Below, piece after piece: positions 22,301 to 36,250 of a stretch of 63,686 nt of DNA; the first letter of the stretch is position 1, and each line of letters opens with the position of its first letter. Source of the stretch: Mnemiopsis leidyi (Eukaryota; Ctenophora; Tentaculata; Lobata; Bolinopsidae); the NCBI GenBank assembly GCA_000226015.1, contig JH153846.1, positions 1 through 63,686 of the forward strand, given 5' to 3'. Under the pieces are notes generated by a model, which was not told where the DNA came from, did no database searches, and saw only the letters and a list, made by a program, of their open reading frames with translations. The position numbers were made by a program, and so were the translations under genes.

Positions 22301-24673
22301 GATCTAAGTTGAAATTCGGCAAGCCGCATGTAGGCAACAAAAGTATTCATCCCATTTGAACTATGTAATTGCAAGGGGTTACAAAACCAGAAAATCCTTG
22401 GATCAATTCTTGTGAAGGTTTGAACAAAATGAGTTTATGAATTTATTTCAGCTCCTCTCAGTAAACAACCGATATTTGTTATTTCACTCACATTGTCCCA
22501 CAGGTCGTTCTCCAGATTGATGACGTCGAAGAGATACGTGATACCGTTACCCTCGGTTACTGCTATCAAGGATAGGAACCCTGAAGAAAAGAGCATGAAC
22601 TGTGTTGCCAGACGTTGTCTTGCTTGCTGCCGCAAATTTGCCGCCCCGCTCGCAACGTGAGATAAAAACTATGTTTAGCTGGTAACTTGAAGTTTGACTT
22701 TAAGAAATGCTTACGGGGATTTCATGATGAGTTATAAAACTTTGTTAGGGAATAAGTTACTTTTGTAAGTAGACTTGAGTTAAAACTGTTTAGTAAATTT
22801 GCTCAAGTTAATGCATCTTGCACGGGAGTTTACGCTAGTAGGTGATCACATTGATGAGGTTAGATCATGAGATGATAAATTGAGAAATTAGCCTTGCTTA
22901 GACTAAGAATTGAAGAACAGTGAACGAAGCTGAACAACAATTGTTTCCAGGCCCACTACAGCAGTACCGTGGAACAACCTTGGAAAAGTAACAGCACAAA
23001 CCGTCACGTGAGATGTTGTGTCCCCCGAACGAGACGAATATTTCTCTGGTTGCCTGCTTCACTCTCGGCTTCAGGTAACTGCAATCGTCTGATCAGCCGG
23101 TAGTTTGGGTAAGCGGTCAGTCTGACTGTTAATGCCTTCTTAATCTTGCTCTAGGACTGTCTAGCTCGAGCTGTGCGAGCTGCTTGTTGGTGTAAAGCTG
23201 TCTATTTGAGCAATGCGCTGCGGCCGATCTCAGCCCGGCCCACCCGCAACGAGTCTTGTCAGTCAACCGTCATCCATAGTGTGTAGATACAGCGTTGGTT
23301 AGGCGATTCTTATTAATGTTAATACGTTTTTCGCTTGTCTAAATGCTTGTTCTTGTAGTTTTAGGAATTTAGTCTCCACCGCATTAAATATCAATGTTTT
23401 TTGTCGTTTGAACAAGAGCTTTCACCAGCGTGAGCACAGGTTTTTCGCGGCGCTTTTACTTTCCGTTTTTTGTGTCCGGTTGTCTAACAGTCGCATTTAT
23501 TATCTGTCAAAGGCAGTTATAAGTCAAATAAATTGTTATATTTCTCGCTTCAAATGATGCAGCACACCTTTGTGCTAAATTTACATTAAGACGACTGGCT
23601 TTGAATTGTGACAGTGCAAAATTCAAATTTCATCATATTCCATTTTTCAATTGAAAGTCGCGTAGCACCTACTTATACTATACCGTTTTTCGTAGTTATT
23701 TTGCAGTTACATTTCATTGCGAGTATTCATTCTATTGCTGCTAGAAGCACATAATTATCCTACTTATGACTTACTGATTAATCTTTTTGAAGGCTTCAAC
23801 GACACCTTCCTTTGTATCTACGACAACCATTCCTGGATATGGATCTTTCTTCGTAATCGGCTCAAAAATCTCCCATTTCTTCTCAACCTGGAATTGATTA
23901 TAGGGGGTCTTTTTATGACACTAAGTGACACCGCGGTGCAATGTGCATGAGAAGTTGGACAGCTATACGCCGTGGCAAGTGTAGTTCCTTAAATGATCTT
24001 GTGTAGTTTCTTTTTAGATATTGAGTCCTTGGTCCATGCTTTGTTCACGTTCTAACTTAGTAACATTAATGCTCTGCAACAGCGAATAAATTCAATTGTG
24101 TATCCTTAATTTTCCTTCATTGTTTAAATCATATCCTTCATGAATGCAAATTTGAGTTTGTAACTCCATTGAAGTCTTTAAAGTTATTTATTAATTAATT
24201 GCCACAGTGCGCTATCGTTTATTCTTTACGTCTACTATTAAACTATAAAAGTCGTTTATTGACTCTCGCACCACAATGTCTAAGCGTTTGCTCCCTGTTA
24301 TTTCTCATCTCCCAGGCCAGTTCCACTGCGTATACCTTTAATCAACTTAGTTAAGTCGACTCTCAGCTTACTTCCTCTAAGGCATTGAACTTTGAAGGGA
24401 CTTAGCTGCATATATTTTTATTATCTGTTTTATCTATTTTGTATGTTTGAATTACATGTTTTGCGTATTTTGTATGCTTAAATTACCTGTTTTACCTATT
24501 TAATATGTCTGAATTACCTGTTTTTCCTTGTTTTTCCTCCTCCGACCTGAGCCTTTAGACTTGGCCCCGGTTTTCGAAGACCCTGCTCCAAATGTAGACT
24601 TTGGCCCTGCTGAGGCTGAGGCGGTGAAAGTGCCGGTCCCTGAGGTCGGACTGTCGATTGTATGTGGTGGCAT
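19339..24673 (-). CDS. EXD1-like 3'-5' exonuclease-domain protein (model incomplete)
   Basis: Minus-strand exons: 24673-24518 (ATG; Ser/Gly-rich then basic RRRKNKEK), 23887-23775, 22580-22492, 21296-21194, 20868-20789 and 20612-20442. The central part reads GFLSLIAVTEGNGITYLFDV, then IPYNEKVVFDTREVKDCL, then HGFIYKGMFDLRIIEVMQ. This follows the DEDD-exonuclease layout, with FDTREVKDCL equivalent to HDCRFLSDCL of EXD1. EXD1 proteins act in the piRNA pathway with TDRD12, and some lack catalysis. The segment with the first catalytic motif (between 23775 and 22580) was not found; phases require at least one more exon there. Reading may stop at 20442. It may instead splice (GT at 20445) to 20227-19952, 19715-19619 and 19476-19339, which are phase-compatible and end in a Lys-rich, Ser/Glu-rich tail. 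Those three exons could also be a separate gene starting at ATG 20250. Confidence 0.7.
21386..21741. repeat. Tandem duplication, 185-bp period
   Basis: Two copies starting ATTGATATCGTATTGACGTA at 21386 and 21571 differ by scattered substitutions and small indels. They lie between EXD1-like exons. Confidence 0.9.
21728..21811. repeat. Tandem duplication, 42-bp period
   Basis: ACCCA(A/G)GT(T/C)GAAT at 21728 and 21770 begins two copies, each ending GTGTCTAATGTACGT. Confidence 0.85.
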
Positions 24674-27600
24674 GATCCACGATCAATGATACCTTCAGGA
24701 TTTTTACTTTGATAAGTCTTGATAATTTACTCCGAGCTTAATTGCCGTAAAAAATGCGGGTTAAGGATTTTGAAGTATGCCTTTAACGAAAAGGCAAACA
24801 CAAGTGAACGGCTTACAGGTCAACAAATGGAGACGATGTGAAGAGTGTAATGAGAATTGTGATGCTTGGTTTGCAAGCCAGGAGCTGGATGCCACTTTGC
24901 TGGCAGATTCAAGTCGACATAACAGTCCCCCGGCTCGACACAATTAATGGATATTTAGAAAATACTGGAAAGACTGTTATTAAAAGACCATGAGCATCAC
25001 TTGTTTTTGTCAAAATTAATTGTTTTCTTCCAATTTTAGCCTGATTTGTAAATTCAAAATGCAAAATCTGCATTTTTTAGTGCATCCTCATATTGCTATT
25101 AGAATATAACATATTAGATCGGCCTATGAGTTACCATGTTATGCGTCAATCCAGAATTCCATCTATTAAACATTTTGCAAATCGTTACTAACGCAAAGAT
25201 CTAGAGTAAATTACCTTTTTATCAAGGCAAATCAATAATTTCATGAAAGTAACATCGCCCATCCACCATTCATGTTGCAAGGGCGCAGCTGAAGTCTCGA
25301 GGAATTGTTAATCACTCAGTCCTCTATATTTCCGACTGTTATATGTCCAATCTGTTTTGTTTGCATTGAATTATTGTTGTGCTAGCTTAAATTAATCTGA
25401 CTTAATGTAAGTAATCTCTTAATCTTATCTTCCCTATCTATAATCTAGTGTTTTCTATCTCTCACCTACTTACTTTTTAATTCGATTTGATCTGTAAAAT
25501 ATTGACAACACCCGTTACCAAATAATTGTAGGCAGAATCTACTTTTCCTCAATAGCTGCCCTAAAATGACCACCCAAACCTAGCACTGTGAGTTGGAGCG
25601 AAGTTCGTTAATCAGTGTATCGGAGAGGGGGAGAAGGATGGATAGTAAGGTTTCCCTCTCTCGATTAACATTCTATTGGTACTCTTTTATTGCCTATTGA
25701 AACCATTATAATAATAACTGTTAAATTTTATTATTGGCCTTTTCAGGAGTTTTCCCGACTCCCACGGATGCAGCGAATTAATGTTTAATTAATAATTGCC
25801 TCTAGGCTGATGTAAATTAAAACCGATAATGTTGAACTGAATTTGCTTGGAGCTGTGAAATTGTTCATTGTTTTTGTAGCGCTGTGTAGATTATTACCTA
25901 GCCTTTGTCCTTACAAAATGTTTTAGAGGCGACCCCGTCTTTAATTCTTGTTACCTCAACCTGATCTATTATATCACTAGTCATATCCAAGACAGAATAG
26001 GTTTTTAGGTATCAAATTATTTCCTCTTAGTCTGTTATAAACGCTAGTAAAAAATAAATATATTGATTTTGTTTCACATCCGTCAAGCCAATGTCATCCT
26101 GTTTAAGTAGATAAATATAAAACAAAGATTACAAAACTTCTCGGCCCTCAGGTGTACACTGCAATACTGCAACTTGGTAGAATGTGTCCTTGCTTTATTT
26201 TCCCTGGGAGAAGCCTAATGAACTGATGCAATTCAATATCATATCCCCCTTTACCTGGTCGTGCGGATTTATGATTAATCATCCTGGTATTATACAGTTT
26301 AATATGGAAAATTATTCAATAAACCAACATGTGCGATTTATTTACTTTTCAGATTAATCCCTGGTCAGGTACCCGCGGTAGATATTTTTCCAAATTAATC
26401 ACACCACCAACGTGCGTATTCACAGTGCTGAGTGCAGTCACTTGCAGTCAACAGTCACTAGAAGCTGTATTTTTAGTTTGTGGTGCTCATTCTGTTTGGT
26501 ACTACTTATACTGAACTAACATGATAGCTTGATAAATTTGTTGTTAGATCATCCAATTGTTTCTAATTCAACCTTCTAATTTCTCTAAGTCTAAACTTGA
26601 ACTGATGAACATTTTTTCTTATCATGTGTTTGAATCTGGGAATAGTCCGCAAAAAACCATAAGCTGTACTTCCACTATAAGCGTTGCATATTACAAAACT
26701 AGCAACTACGATTATAAGGTAGCACACAGGTGACTTCATCGACAGAAGATCATCAACTGTTGCCTAGCAACGCGCGATGCATTGTAATCATCAGCAAGTC
26801 ACGTGACATGCAATAACCATTAAACGTGCATTAAATTAGATTAATCTGCACTCCCCTGACCAGTTAAAATCACGTGTTTACTGTCCAGGCCTCCTAGCTC
26901 GGTCCATCAACCTGGAGCTCTCCTGGCGGTTAAATCTCCCCGACTCAACAAAGTGACGGACGTTTAGCTGCTGACCGACGTACTTTAATCTCGGGATGAG
27001 AGCCCGGGAGACTTATCAGGTGGTCCCCCGTCAGTTTTATGATCTCTTCTATGTCCGATACTGGATAAATGTGGTTATAGAAATATCATTATTTTTCATT
27101 AAATCTACTAGCCATATTCAGGCCACCGTGCAGCAACGCGCCTGACTATATATCGAAATCTCGCACGTACGCCGGTACGCACACGTGATGTGTGTACTAT
27201 AGCGCCATGCACTGCGTTTAATAGCGGTCATTTCAATTCGCTTATTGCATCCGAGGGTCAAGTGGTTTTTATTTTTAATCTGACAAGCCTGAACAGTCCT
27301 GGAAAAGTTTTAAGACTTAGAGTGGCCATTTCAATGTGATCAGGATTCAAGATTAATAAGTAGTAAGTTGTAGCACGAGAGGTTTAATTTGATTTTCTGA
27401 TCGGTATATCACTCAGTTGTTCTTAGAGATCCGTTTCCTCAACCATTCCAGTGGCCTGCCTGCTCATCTTAGTTTTGCAGGTGTCCGTTACCCTCTGAGA
27501 GTGTCTTGTTACTGAGCTATACCTCTCTAGGTCAGAGAAAAGTTTGTCTTTAAGTTATTGGTTATACTGCGGTTAATATGGATAAAAATTTATATAAATA

Positions 27601-28550
27601 TTTACCATATTTTTGTGTTTAAAATTTAGATTTGCGTTAGTCGCCCAAGAATTTACAACGTGTGCTTCGCATGTAAAGCACTTATAAAGCTTTTGAACAG
27701 TCGCGTGCGACTGCGAATGTTTTTCCACCTTATCCTGAAATTTAGAGAAAACATTCGATTTACCCGATGTCAAGGTCCCATCATTCCGCTACAAGTAGCG
27801 GTTACCGGCGGAAGTCGCCACTTCTTTGAAGGTTGTCAGAATTGACGTGGGATGCTACACCATCTAATTGCTTTCTTAAAGATAATTAAATTTAATCAAG
27901 CAATCTTGCTCATTTCAATCGATTGCCGATCCGTCTTTCAACCACAAAACCTTAATATTTTGCTAGATGCGTCATCTTATGGTGTTCTAATGAGTGTTTA
28001 CTTGGTTTTGGCATATCTATATGATTGAATAAGTCGCTAAATTTTGCTCAAAATATCAGCAGTCTATGCCATCGTCTTTAAAACCCGCACAGATTCTTTG
28101 GTCCAGGAATTAACGCAGCGACTAAAGCGCAAGATCCAAGCAAGCTCTGGCAGACTTGCGCGACAGCTAAATCGGTCATGTTATCCAAATTAAATCTAGA
28201 AGTCTTGCTGAAGATTTATAAACAAGATTAAGAGATCCTGATAGTTAAATAAAAATTCTTCTTTGGACTAGTTGACCACCCTGCTTTAGTTCATTCAAGG
28301 AGATACACCCAATTACCAGTTTATATTTGTTTGTCTTTGTCCCCTGAACTCACGTTGCTATTATCGGATCTTACAGTGAAAGACTTTACTTTTCATCACC
28401 GGAATTTCTACAGTTCCAGACACCTTCGCTGTTTAGTACAATAAATCTCGAAATCGAGTCATTTGCCTTGAAAAGGGTTTTATTTCATTTTCATCGCCGT
28501 TAATTGCCCGTTTGTAGTGGGGTTCCCGTTTTCCAGTATCACAGCAAGAA
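24674..28550. other. Gene-poor DNA
   Basis: No coding exon is convincing on either strand. CACGTG motifs lie at 26800, 26871 and 27182. Numerous ATTA/TAATTAAT tracts are present. It includes the upstream region of the EXD1-like gene. Confidence 0.5.
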
Positions 28551-28687
28551 ATGACAGAGATTGATAAAATAACAAAAGCTATACCCGTGAAGGAGTTCAT
28601 TTTTCAAAACGAAACCGTAAAGAAACTGAGCTGTTCCTTACTGCTGCAGGAGTACGGGGAAAAGCCTTCCCGAGTCACGATGAACAG
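28551..28687 (+). CDS. Candidate 5' coding exon (possibly of the BED/hAT gene)
   Basis: ATG 28551 in a good context (CAAGAAATGA) opens 45 codons beginning MTEIDKITKAIPVKEFIF and ending with AACAG before a GTACTT donor (phase 2). It would otherwise stop within three codons. An acceptor CTCTCCAAG at 51888 accepts phase 2 exactly and continues R-S-M-E-L-E-H-K into the BED-finger frame. Joined, the hAT-derived protein would be 937 instead of 890 residues. The composition looks coding, but there is no recognisable domain and the 23-kb splice is unproven. Confidence 0.45.
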
Positions 28688-31575
28688 GTACTTGTGACAT
28701 GTATTGCTTGTTATTTTCAGAAATATTTTTATTGAGTCCATAACACCGTTTTGATTTTAATTTTTCCATTCTGAGCTTTTCAAGAATAGTTGTTGTCATG
28801 CTAGTGGTCAAAGAACTGACAATATCTTAAGTAGCACTGCCACTAGCACTAGTGAAGAACTGTCTCGGGTGTTTTTACTTTTTGTCAAGTATGAACTATG
28901 AAATTTTATTTTGAAAAAATGGAGAAAAAATTCGATCCCTATAATTTGACCACATGAAGTGTGGTATACGACCCGACCCGACCCGACCCGACCCGATCCC
29001 TTCAACGCTTTTTTTAGAGGAATTGGAGTCCTTTGAAAGGCCTCCAAGGCCTTTTGGAAGACGAATTGGGAGACGAATTTCAGTCCAAACAAAAAAAGAT
29101 AGAGTCATGAAAATTTTAGGTTTTGTTGATTTCATCTAGTTCTGTGGCTTTGATATTTTAGAATTATATCTGAGGGCGACGAGAAATCTGCATTTGATAG
29201 TTTTGGAGCCGAAAAATTATCACGTGATTCCTTATAATGCACAGAAATGAAAATATTCAAATTTGACCCATGGAAGTAAAGTAAGGCCAGTATTTTGACG
29301 TAAAATTTGACGGCGAATTCCAATTTGAAAGTTTAGACGCCTAGAAATCTAGCCCTGGGTCTTCTCTAGCTGGAACGGCCATTACGAAGGTAAAATACTT
29401 CATGATTTTCCAATTTTTTTATAAGAATAAAGTTAAAACAAATAACCAGTAAACCACAGCCAATAATACTATGACCTTGATCGTGATGGACGTTAAGTTT
29501 AACGAAAAGAAGAAAAATCCCAAATTCGTCTGATTGATCCGTGATAATTCATTCTTACTAGGTCGATTTCTCGATGATTCCAATTGGCAATTCAGACACA
29601 ACGATCGCAAATACTAATTGTTCGTCACTTCTTATGAGAATTTGTGGGAAAATAACAAAAATTATGGTTCCCTCTTAAAAATCAAATAATCTGTCCAGAC
29701 GACACTACATTTTTATTTAATCCCATAGTTCATGCGCTTCGTGATTGGACCCACGACAGCCACGCCAAATCTAGTCAAGTCTAATAAAGTTCGCTTCTAC
29801 TGCATGACAGGAATCAATGCGAGTCCAAGATTAAAATAATCAAATCCATACTCTACATTAACTCCGGACCTGATTCTTGCCTAATGTTACTTGATATATC
29901 ATTCTTTTTCTGACGTACAATTTTAACTTTGACACCTATAGTCAATTCCAATTCACAAAATCGGCATGACACTGTAATTGTGAATACAATTGAACGAATT
30001 ATATTCATTATTTTTAGTTCATTAATATGCTTACCCGCGTGATTAACAGAAAGACCGGCCCGGCGCTTCCGCGTGGAATTTCAAGGCGCAAATTAATAAT
30101 TCCCGCACCGGTATTGGAAGTGAAATAGACGTTACCGGAGCATATTGAGGTCGAGGAGAAACTGAAACAATTTTGTAACGTGCTTAACTAGCCGTCTTGC
30201 AGGTTAACTAACAAGTCAGCAATTGGACAAACGGTCAGGCACGAATTGAACAATGCCTATTAAGCTCAAGTTATTTTGGTTTTAATTATTTCATCTTAAT
30301 GAATTATAGCACTTGTAATGACTGAATAATTCAACGTTGCTAATACATAAAGCATACGTATTCACTCATCCGCGAATTGCGGAGTAATTAATAATTAATT
30401 CCTGGTGAATTAATGCTAGCAGAAGTCATTAGTTATTGGGATTGGTTCTGCTAGATGTGGCTTCGCTAGGTTTCTGGCCCGTTTCTATTGGCAATTCACT
30501 GTAGACTCTCCGATTTACTTTTTTGTTCTTAGTTTAACTTAGAGTTTTCACTTTTCACCGTCACGGTGTCAAGATTACTGTTTATACTTTTATAGACGAT
30601 TTTGTTTACTTTAGATTTACAATTTTACAACTGCATGCAAAACTTGATTTCAGAGACAGCAATGACTTTAATCATGGCATCAACCTGAATTAAGAGCATC
30701 AGCTTGAATCAACATTGATGTAATGTCGATCACTGTTAATTGATGAACGATAGCAAATAACCATGGTCCCTAAATCACCTATTTTTAACGCCGATTCATT
30801 GAATGACAAATTTATTACTGAACGTTCACGTCAATAAAATTAAATCGACATCTTTTTGAAGCAATTTTGATTACTGCAATACTCATGAATTTATATCAAT
30901 TTGAAAGCTCACGACAATCAATCGATGTTAATTGTCTGAAGAAAGCTCAAATTTTCTTGCAATCACACATGATCGACGCAAGCTGACAATCAGAATCAGG
31001 TTTGCATCAACGATGGCCAACGTCGATCTATAATTATAAGTATAAGACTCTAACCACGGCTTGAGTCCTCTAAGAGATTTTACTATATTAGCTGGACAGT
31101 GGACACTTATTTGAAAGTGCAAAAATCAAAGTGCAAACGTGTAATTGCAAAAATCAAAGATGATCGGAACTTTGTGATTCTGACTCTATGACTTCACGTT
31201 GTCTTATTAACCCCTTCCCCACTTTTAATATTAGTGTGATAAGCTTGTTTTGTGTCTTTTTGAGGTATTGAGGCGTTCTTTCCTCCCTTAGCATAACAAT
31301 GTAAGTCCCAGAGAAAAAAGTGTTTTGTTACATGAGTCTTAAAACAAGATGGATTACAATTTTTCAATTTTGAATAAAAATGAGATGCTCTAGTGGTTCT
31401 TGGAAATGCAAGCAAAAATAATGATAAGGCAGATTAGATAGTTGATGATAAAGATGATAGAGATGATGAAGATGATATAGATTGATAAAGATGATAAAGA
31501 TAAGTTGATGATAAAGTGATTAGGAGGTGCTGATAGGGATTATAGTTCCTACAATATAATAATAATATGATAATA
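28688..31575. other. Gene desert or long intron, part 1
   Basis: AT-rich DNA without supportable genes. It contains a (GACCC)5 microsatellite at 28970-28994 and low-complexity GATGATAAAGAT tracts near 31440-31520. Confidence 0.5.
28970..28994. repeat. (GACCC)5 microsatellite
   Basis: Five consecutive GACCC units, then one diverged unit. Confidence 0.9.
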
Positions 31576-31969
31576 CAGTCATCCCCCGATTTACCGGGCC
31601 CCCGATTTCAGGGCCTCATTCCTTTCCCCCGAAATTTTACCCCATTCCAAAGTGACCAGCAACGGAACAATAGACCCAGTACAAACTCCAGTATTTTCAA
31701 GGCAACTGTTAAATTTTAGCTCGTTTCATTGCCTCCGCGAACGACACAATGAAAGTGTAACTGTATCAGTTAAATTTTGTTATCAAAACTATGTAATACA
31801 GTCGGACTAACACTTTTTACTTATTTAACATTGTTCCAATGACAAGAAGACGGTATATAGACACATAAGACGGTATATAGGGCCCCAAATGGCACTTCCC
31901 CGATTTACCGGGTCCCCCGGTTTACCGTGCATTTTTGCTTTCCCCCGAAAAGCCCGGTAAATCAGGGGA
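31576..31969. mobile_element. pogo/Tigger-like MITE
   Basis: The left end CAGTCATCCCCCGATTTACC is mirrored by the right end. Bases 31581-31599 match the reverse complement of 31952-31970 at 18 of 19 positions. TAATA sits just outside both ends (31571-31575 and 31970-31974), consistent with a target-site duplication that includes TA. CAGT starts and TA targets are typical of pogo/Tigger DNA transposons. The interior has subterminal GATTTACCGGG copies and no transposase, so this is a non-autonomous copy. Confidence 0.65.
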
Positions 31970-31974
31970 TAATA

Positions 31975-34900
31975 ATATGTACACATTAAGCCAGTCCCAG
32001 CTCAGACACCTGAATATACGTCCCCGATGTGTTAGTAGTAGTAATCTGAAAAGTAAGCAACCCAATGTTATCTTGGCACATAATCATATGCTGAGCTTTT
32101 CTCGTATTAATACATTCCTCGTGATCTCTTCCTGTACATACTGCTCTGCTTCTGTATTTACATTTTCCCCCTTTCCCTAGGGTCAGCTGACTCTGGATCG
32201 GGGGATTAACTACCGATGTCATGGGGCTTGTTTCCCTAGCCATCGAGACCTCTATTTGAGATACACTATGATATATGATATTAAGCAGTTATATTTTCAA
32301 TGATTCATCAAAAATTGTCGGTATCGAGACCAGTGTTGAACGAAGCCGTAAATTTTATGCTCGGTTGGTGCGAGAGGATTGATTAAGTACGCAGAAAGGT
32401 TTCATGATAAACTGCAAATTTACGTGGGTATTGGGCATCATTTCGATAATTTTCCTGTATCAAGACCAGAAATTGTAGATGAAATGAGTTTGGTAAACTT
32501 CAGAAGTCTAGTTATTGGTAAATGGTAAATGCGTATGAGTTGAAAATTACCATTAACATTAGGTCAGGGTCTGGGTTGGAAGTTTTGTCTGGCAAGTAAT
32601 CTAGCAGCCCTATGAAAACCGTATCAAAACCATTATTTTTGTCTGCTGGGTACATTTAGAGGGAGGATGAAGAGGGGTGGAACAAGCCAGCTCAGATTAT
32701 GTCTGGCAAGGCACCCTGCTGAGAGGAAGTGAAGCTGAAGGGGCTGCCCAGGATAGCACCACCACGCTTATCTACCTCCCTGGTCCTGGCCGCCTGGTAG
32801 TTCCCCCTCTCTCCTGCATTACTTGTCCCTCAAACAATCTTTGTCTGCTTTAATCCTCTCTCTCCGCATATAATGGGAGCGTTAATGTACTAGGTGCCAA
32901 TGATGGTCGATCGGCGGGCGGCCCCGCTTAGTTAGAATATTTGAATGAGTTCTGTTACCAGGGTATTTATCGTTTTCTAATCATCGTGACGGACCTTGCC
33001 CCGTTTATAACATCCAATTAATGACACGTTTAATCTAATCAGCCAGTGTTTGCGAAATTTAAAGAATGAATTTAATTGAAATAAAAGAGGGTCGAGTCAC
33101 TTCGACTCGTATGTTGTGATTTAATTGATTAGTGCACCGCAGTACGATTTATCGATTATCGGGTGATGACCTGTCTTATCTCATCCGTCGTTTTACCTTC
33201 TTTACCGAGGAATGTCAAAAATAATGCGCCTTCGCATGTTAAGCAGTCATTGTTATCGCTATTTCACATCTGGGGTGACGAGGGTTTTTCGAACATTTCA
33301 CTAAAAATTTACGTATTGTCCACCGTATAATAATCCCAAATTGGCACTCATTAACAGATCCTTCGTACGTAATGCTCAACCTGCCCCTAAAAATAGCTGC
33401 CAGAATTTTTTTCGGGTTTACTGTCTTCGTATAAGTATTTTTAAATCGGATTGAATTAAATAACTAGACTAGTGTCAAGGACCTCTATTACAATCACATT
33501 AAGTAATTACTATTTAAAAATACTATGTAATTGCCCTCTGCAGTATCTGTATATCTCTTAATTCAACAACATCTTTTTTCATTGAAGACTCCACGTCTAT
33601 GTAGATCAAGTAGGTTTGTTCGTCATAACTCATTATAGAACGTAATTAGTGTGCCCTAAAATCGATGTATTTAGCAGATTTTCACCGAATCTGGGAGCTG
33701 TGCGCAATTGGTAATTAAAAGAATTTCAATTAAAGCTATTACCAGTAATAAAATTACACGCCATTATTAATTTTTACCACCTCCGGAAATATTACAATTT
33801 CTATTTTCCTGTCCATTCAATACAATTTCACTTTGTTTTCGTGTTTTTTTATTGTTATTAATGACAAGTTACAATGCCGATAGATTTTCTGATAGGAAAA
33901 GTTGTTTATGTTATATCATGAACAAATCCTAGCATATAAGAACCCCTAGCATTAATATCATTTCTTTATAATGCGTCGTGTCGTCTTGTCCAGCTGATAT
34001 GATTCAATGAAATTAACATGTCATTATTTTCGTAAACTCCATCTATCTCGGGGTGGTTATGGGGTGTTCTCGACAATCAGATAAGATTAAAGTCTGCTGT
34101 CAAACAGTTGTTGACGGTGGTTATCGTGATTATTATAATAATAATGGTGATTATAATTACCGTAATAACACCGGTGGAGTTAGTTGAACCATATGATTTC
34201 ATAAGATTACGCATCATTTTACGATAAAGTAATCCAAATAATCTGCCCTATGATCTTGTTGGTCGCTTTCTTGTCTCCTGATAAAAACTCTAAAGCTTAT
34301 TGGTTCTCGGATGTCAATGACTGCTTAAGGCTTGGCCGCTGCTTTGGCGCTGGCCATGCTGTTTGTGAGTTAATGAAATTAAACCTTTAACAAGATCTAA
34401 TCCAGACGTGCGCACAAATTAAACAATTTAATAAGGTCAGATCAAGTGGATTAGATAAATTAAACCAACCTATACCAGGGTCTGATCATCATTCCTATCA
34501 CCATCGCCCGTCAAATATTTGTAAATAACCTACCCTCTGCATTGCTCCCATTCATTACCGATTACCCGGCAAGTTTACTTAGGTACATTAAATTCTTTCC
34601 GTTCACTTACTTTTGATATTTTGTTAAATTTTGTTGTTTTATTTGTTTAATTACAGCTCACGATGCCTTTGATGTCTTGATTGCTTGAAATTACTGGTTG
34701 CCATTAGTGAAGTGATTCATTGCTAATTTTGAAATCCATCTCCGTTATTTTAGTTCAAGTTTTTCAACTTCAAATAGCTCATGTGCTCGATGTTCAACCA
34801 GGTAGGATTAATCGGATATAGTCGGACGAGAAACAGAAATATCATACTGAATAGTTCGGATAAGCAGTAAGTACATAAGTTGGCAGTATCGAAATCTTTA

Positions 34901-36250
34901 CCAGTCTTAAGATCTGAGCCGTGTTGTGGATCCAAATATTTTTTGTTTCAGGTCAATAAACGGTTTGAGTTAATAGTACTGTCCTTTCAAACCAGAAAAG
35001 TGGACTTCATGTCCGGTTTGAGATTTGCTAATTCGATTAAAGATGTATTTTGTCATATTTGCCTCTTTCCCAATACATATAACTAAATTCCATTCAAAAT
35101 CCCCATCCATTACTATTAGTCGTCTTAATGTTGATGTTACAGTTTTATCCTTACAATTCAAATTGTTTTTATGATGATATGCTCTAGCAGACTGTTATTT
35201 TGACAATTAAAAATGTTCCAATCAAAATTTCTTATTCAAGGAACTTCGTATCGAGGCAAAATGTCGCTGCATAATTCATCACTTTTGATTTTTGCATGAA
35301 ATTTTAGGCGTAATGGCCATTCATTTTCAACTGTGCTCCTGAAATTGAAATAACACACAAAAATCATTTTTCCATTTTGACCATTTTTGACCATTGGAAA
35401 ACGTGTCCAAAAATTGTGTTTATATGTCTTATGTTTAGCAATGACGGCACCAGGTCCTTTCAAAGTTCTCTTATAAGGTGATCCATTTTCCCACGCCATT
35501 ACAGGTTTAATCTTGCTGGCCTCTACCGACGTGCCACCATAAAACCACCTTCCCGGAACTGCCCTCCCCGAATAACATGAACTCAAAAACTTACTGTTAA
35601 TGTTGTGAGAATATTTCTCATGCCCTCGTGCTTCTAATCGTCTAAACGGACCCAATTATCCCCTTCAATAATTTCACAAATTACTTGCGTTCACGGAGCT
35701 CCGAGCTGTTAATTACGGTCTGCTCCTTCATAAATTGGTTCTCGCTGGCCATGATCATCGGCTGGTACTTATGCACGTGTTACCCAACACACTTAAAAGT
35801 AAGATTTAGACTAAACAACTTTCACTGTAGGGCGATGATTTAATCAGTGTTAACATCAATAGTATAGGAGGTCTGGCTTGTTGTATGTGAGGGTGGTCTA
35901 TGTGGTAGAGAGGTTCTCCTGGTAGCTTTTGTGAATTGTGGTTGGGCAGACTCGGTATTAAGACAAATACAGTTTGATGGTAGATTAATTTTAATTCTGC
36001 TTAATTATTGCGGTAGAATGTGTTGTGTAGTAGCTGAGTGTAGACCGATCATTATTTCTTAATTGTTACTTCAGTGAGAACACATCTATGAAAAAATGAA
36101 ACTATGGTTTGCTAAATGACCGGTTAAATATTATGATCCTTGTCCTACAACTACGAAAACGGTGAAACGCTCTTATCAAACCTTATATTTACTGAACCAA
36201 CGAGAGTAATGTCTTACTCGTCGCAGAAGACTTATCTGAGTTTTATAACT
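31975..36250. other. Gene desert or long intron, part 2
   Basis: AT-rich with many TAATTA-type tracts. The longest open frame (35236-35655, minus) has no recognisable content. No RNA gene or element ends identified. Confidence 0.5.

Noticed and set aside
35236..35655. 139-codon minus-strand frame
   Set aside because: No recognisable motif, no signal peptide, no splice context; length is not surprising for this much DNA.
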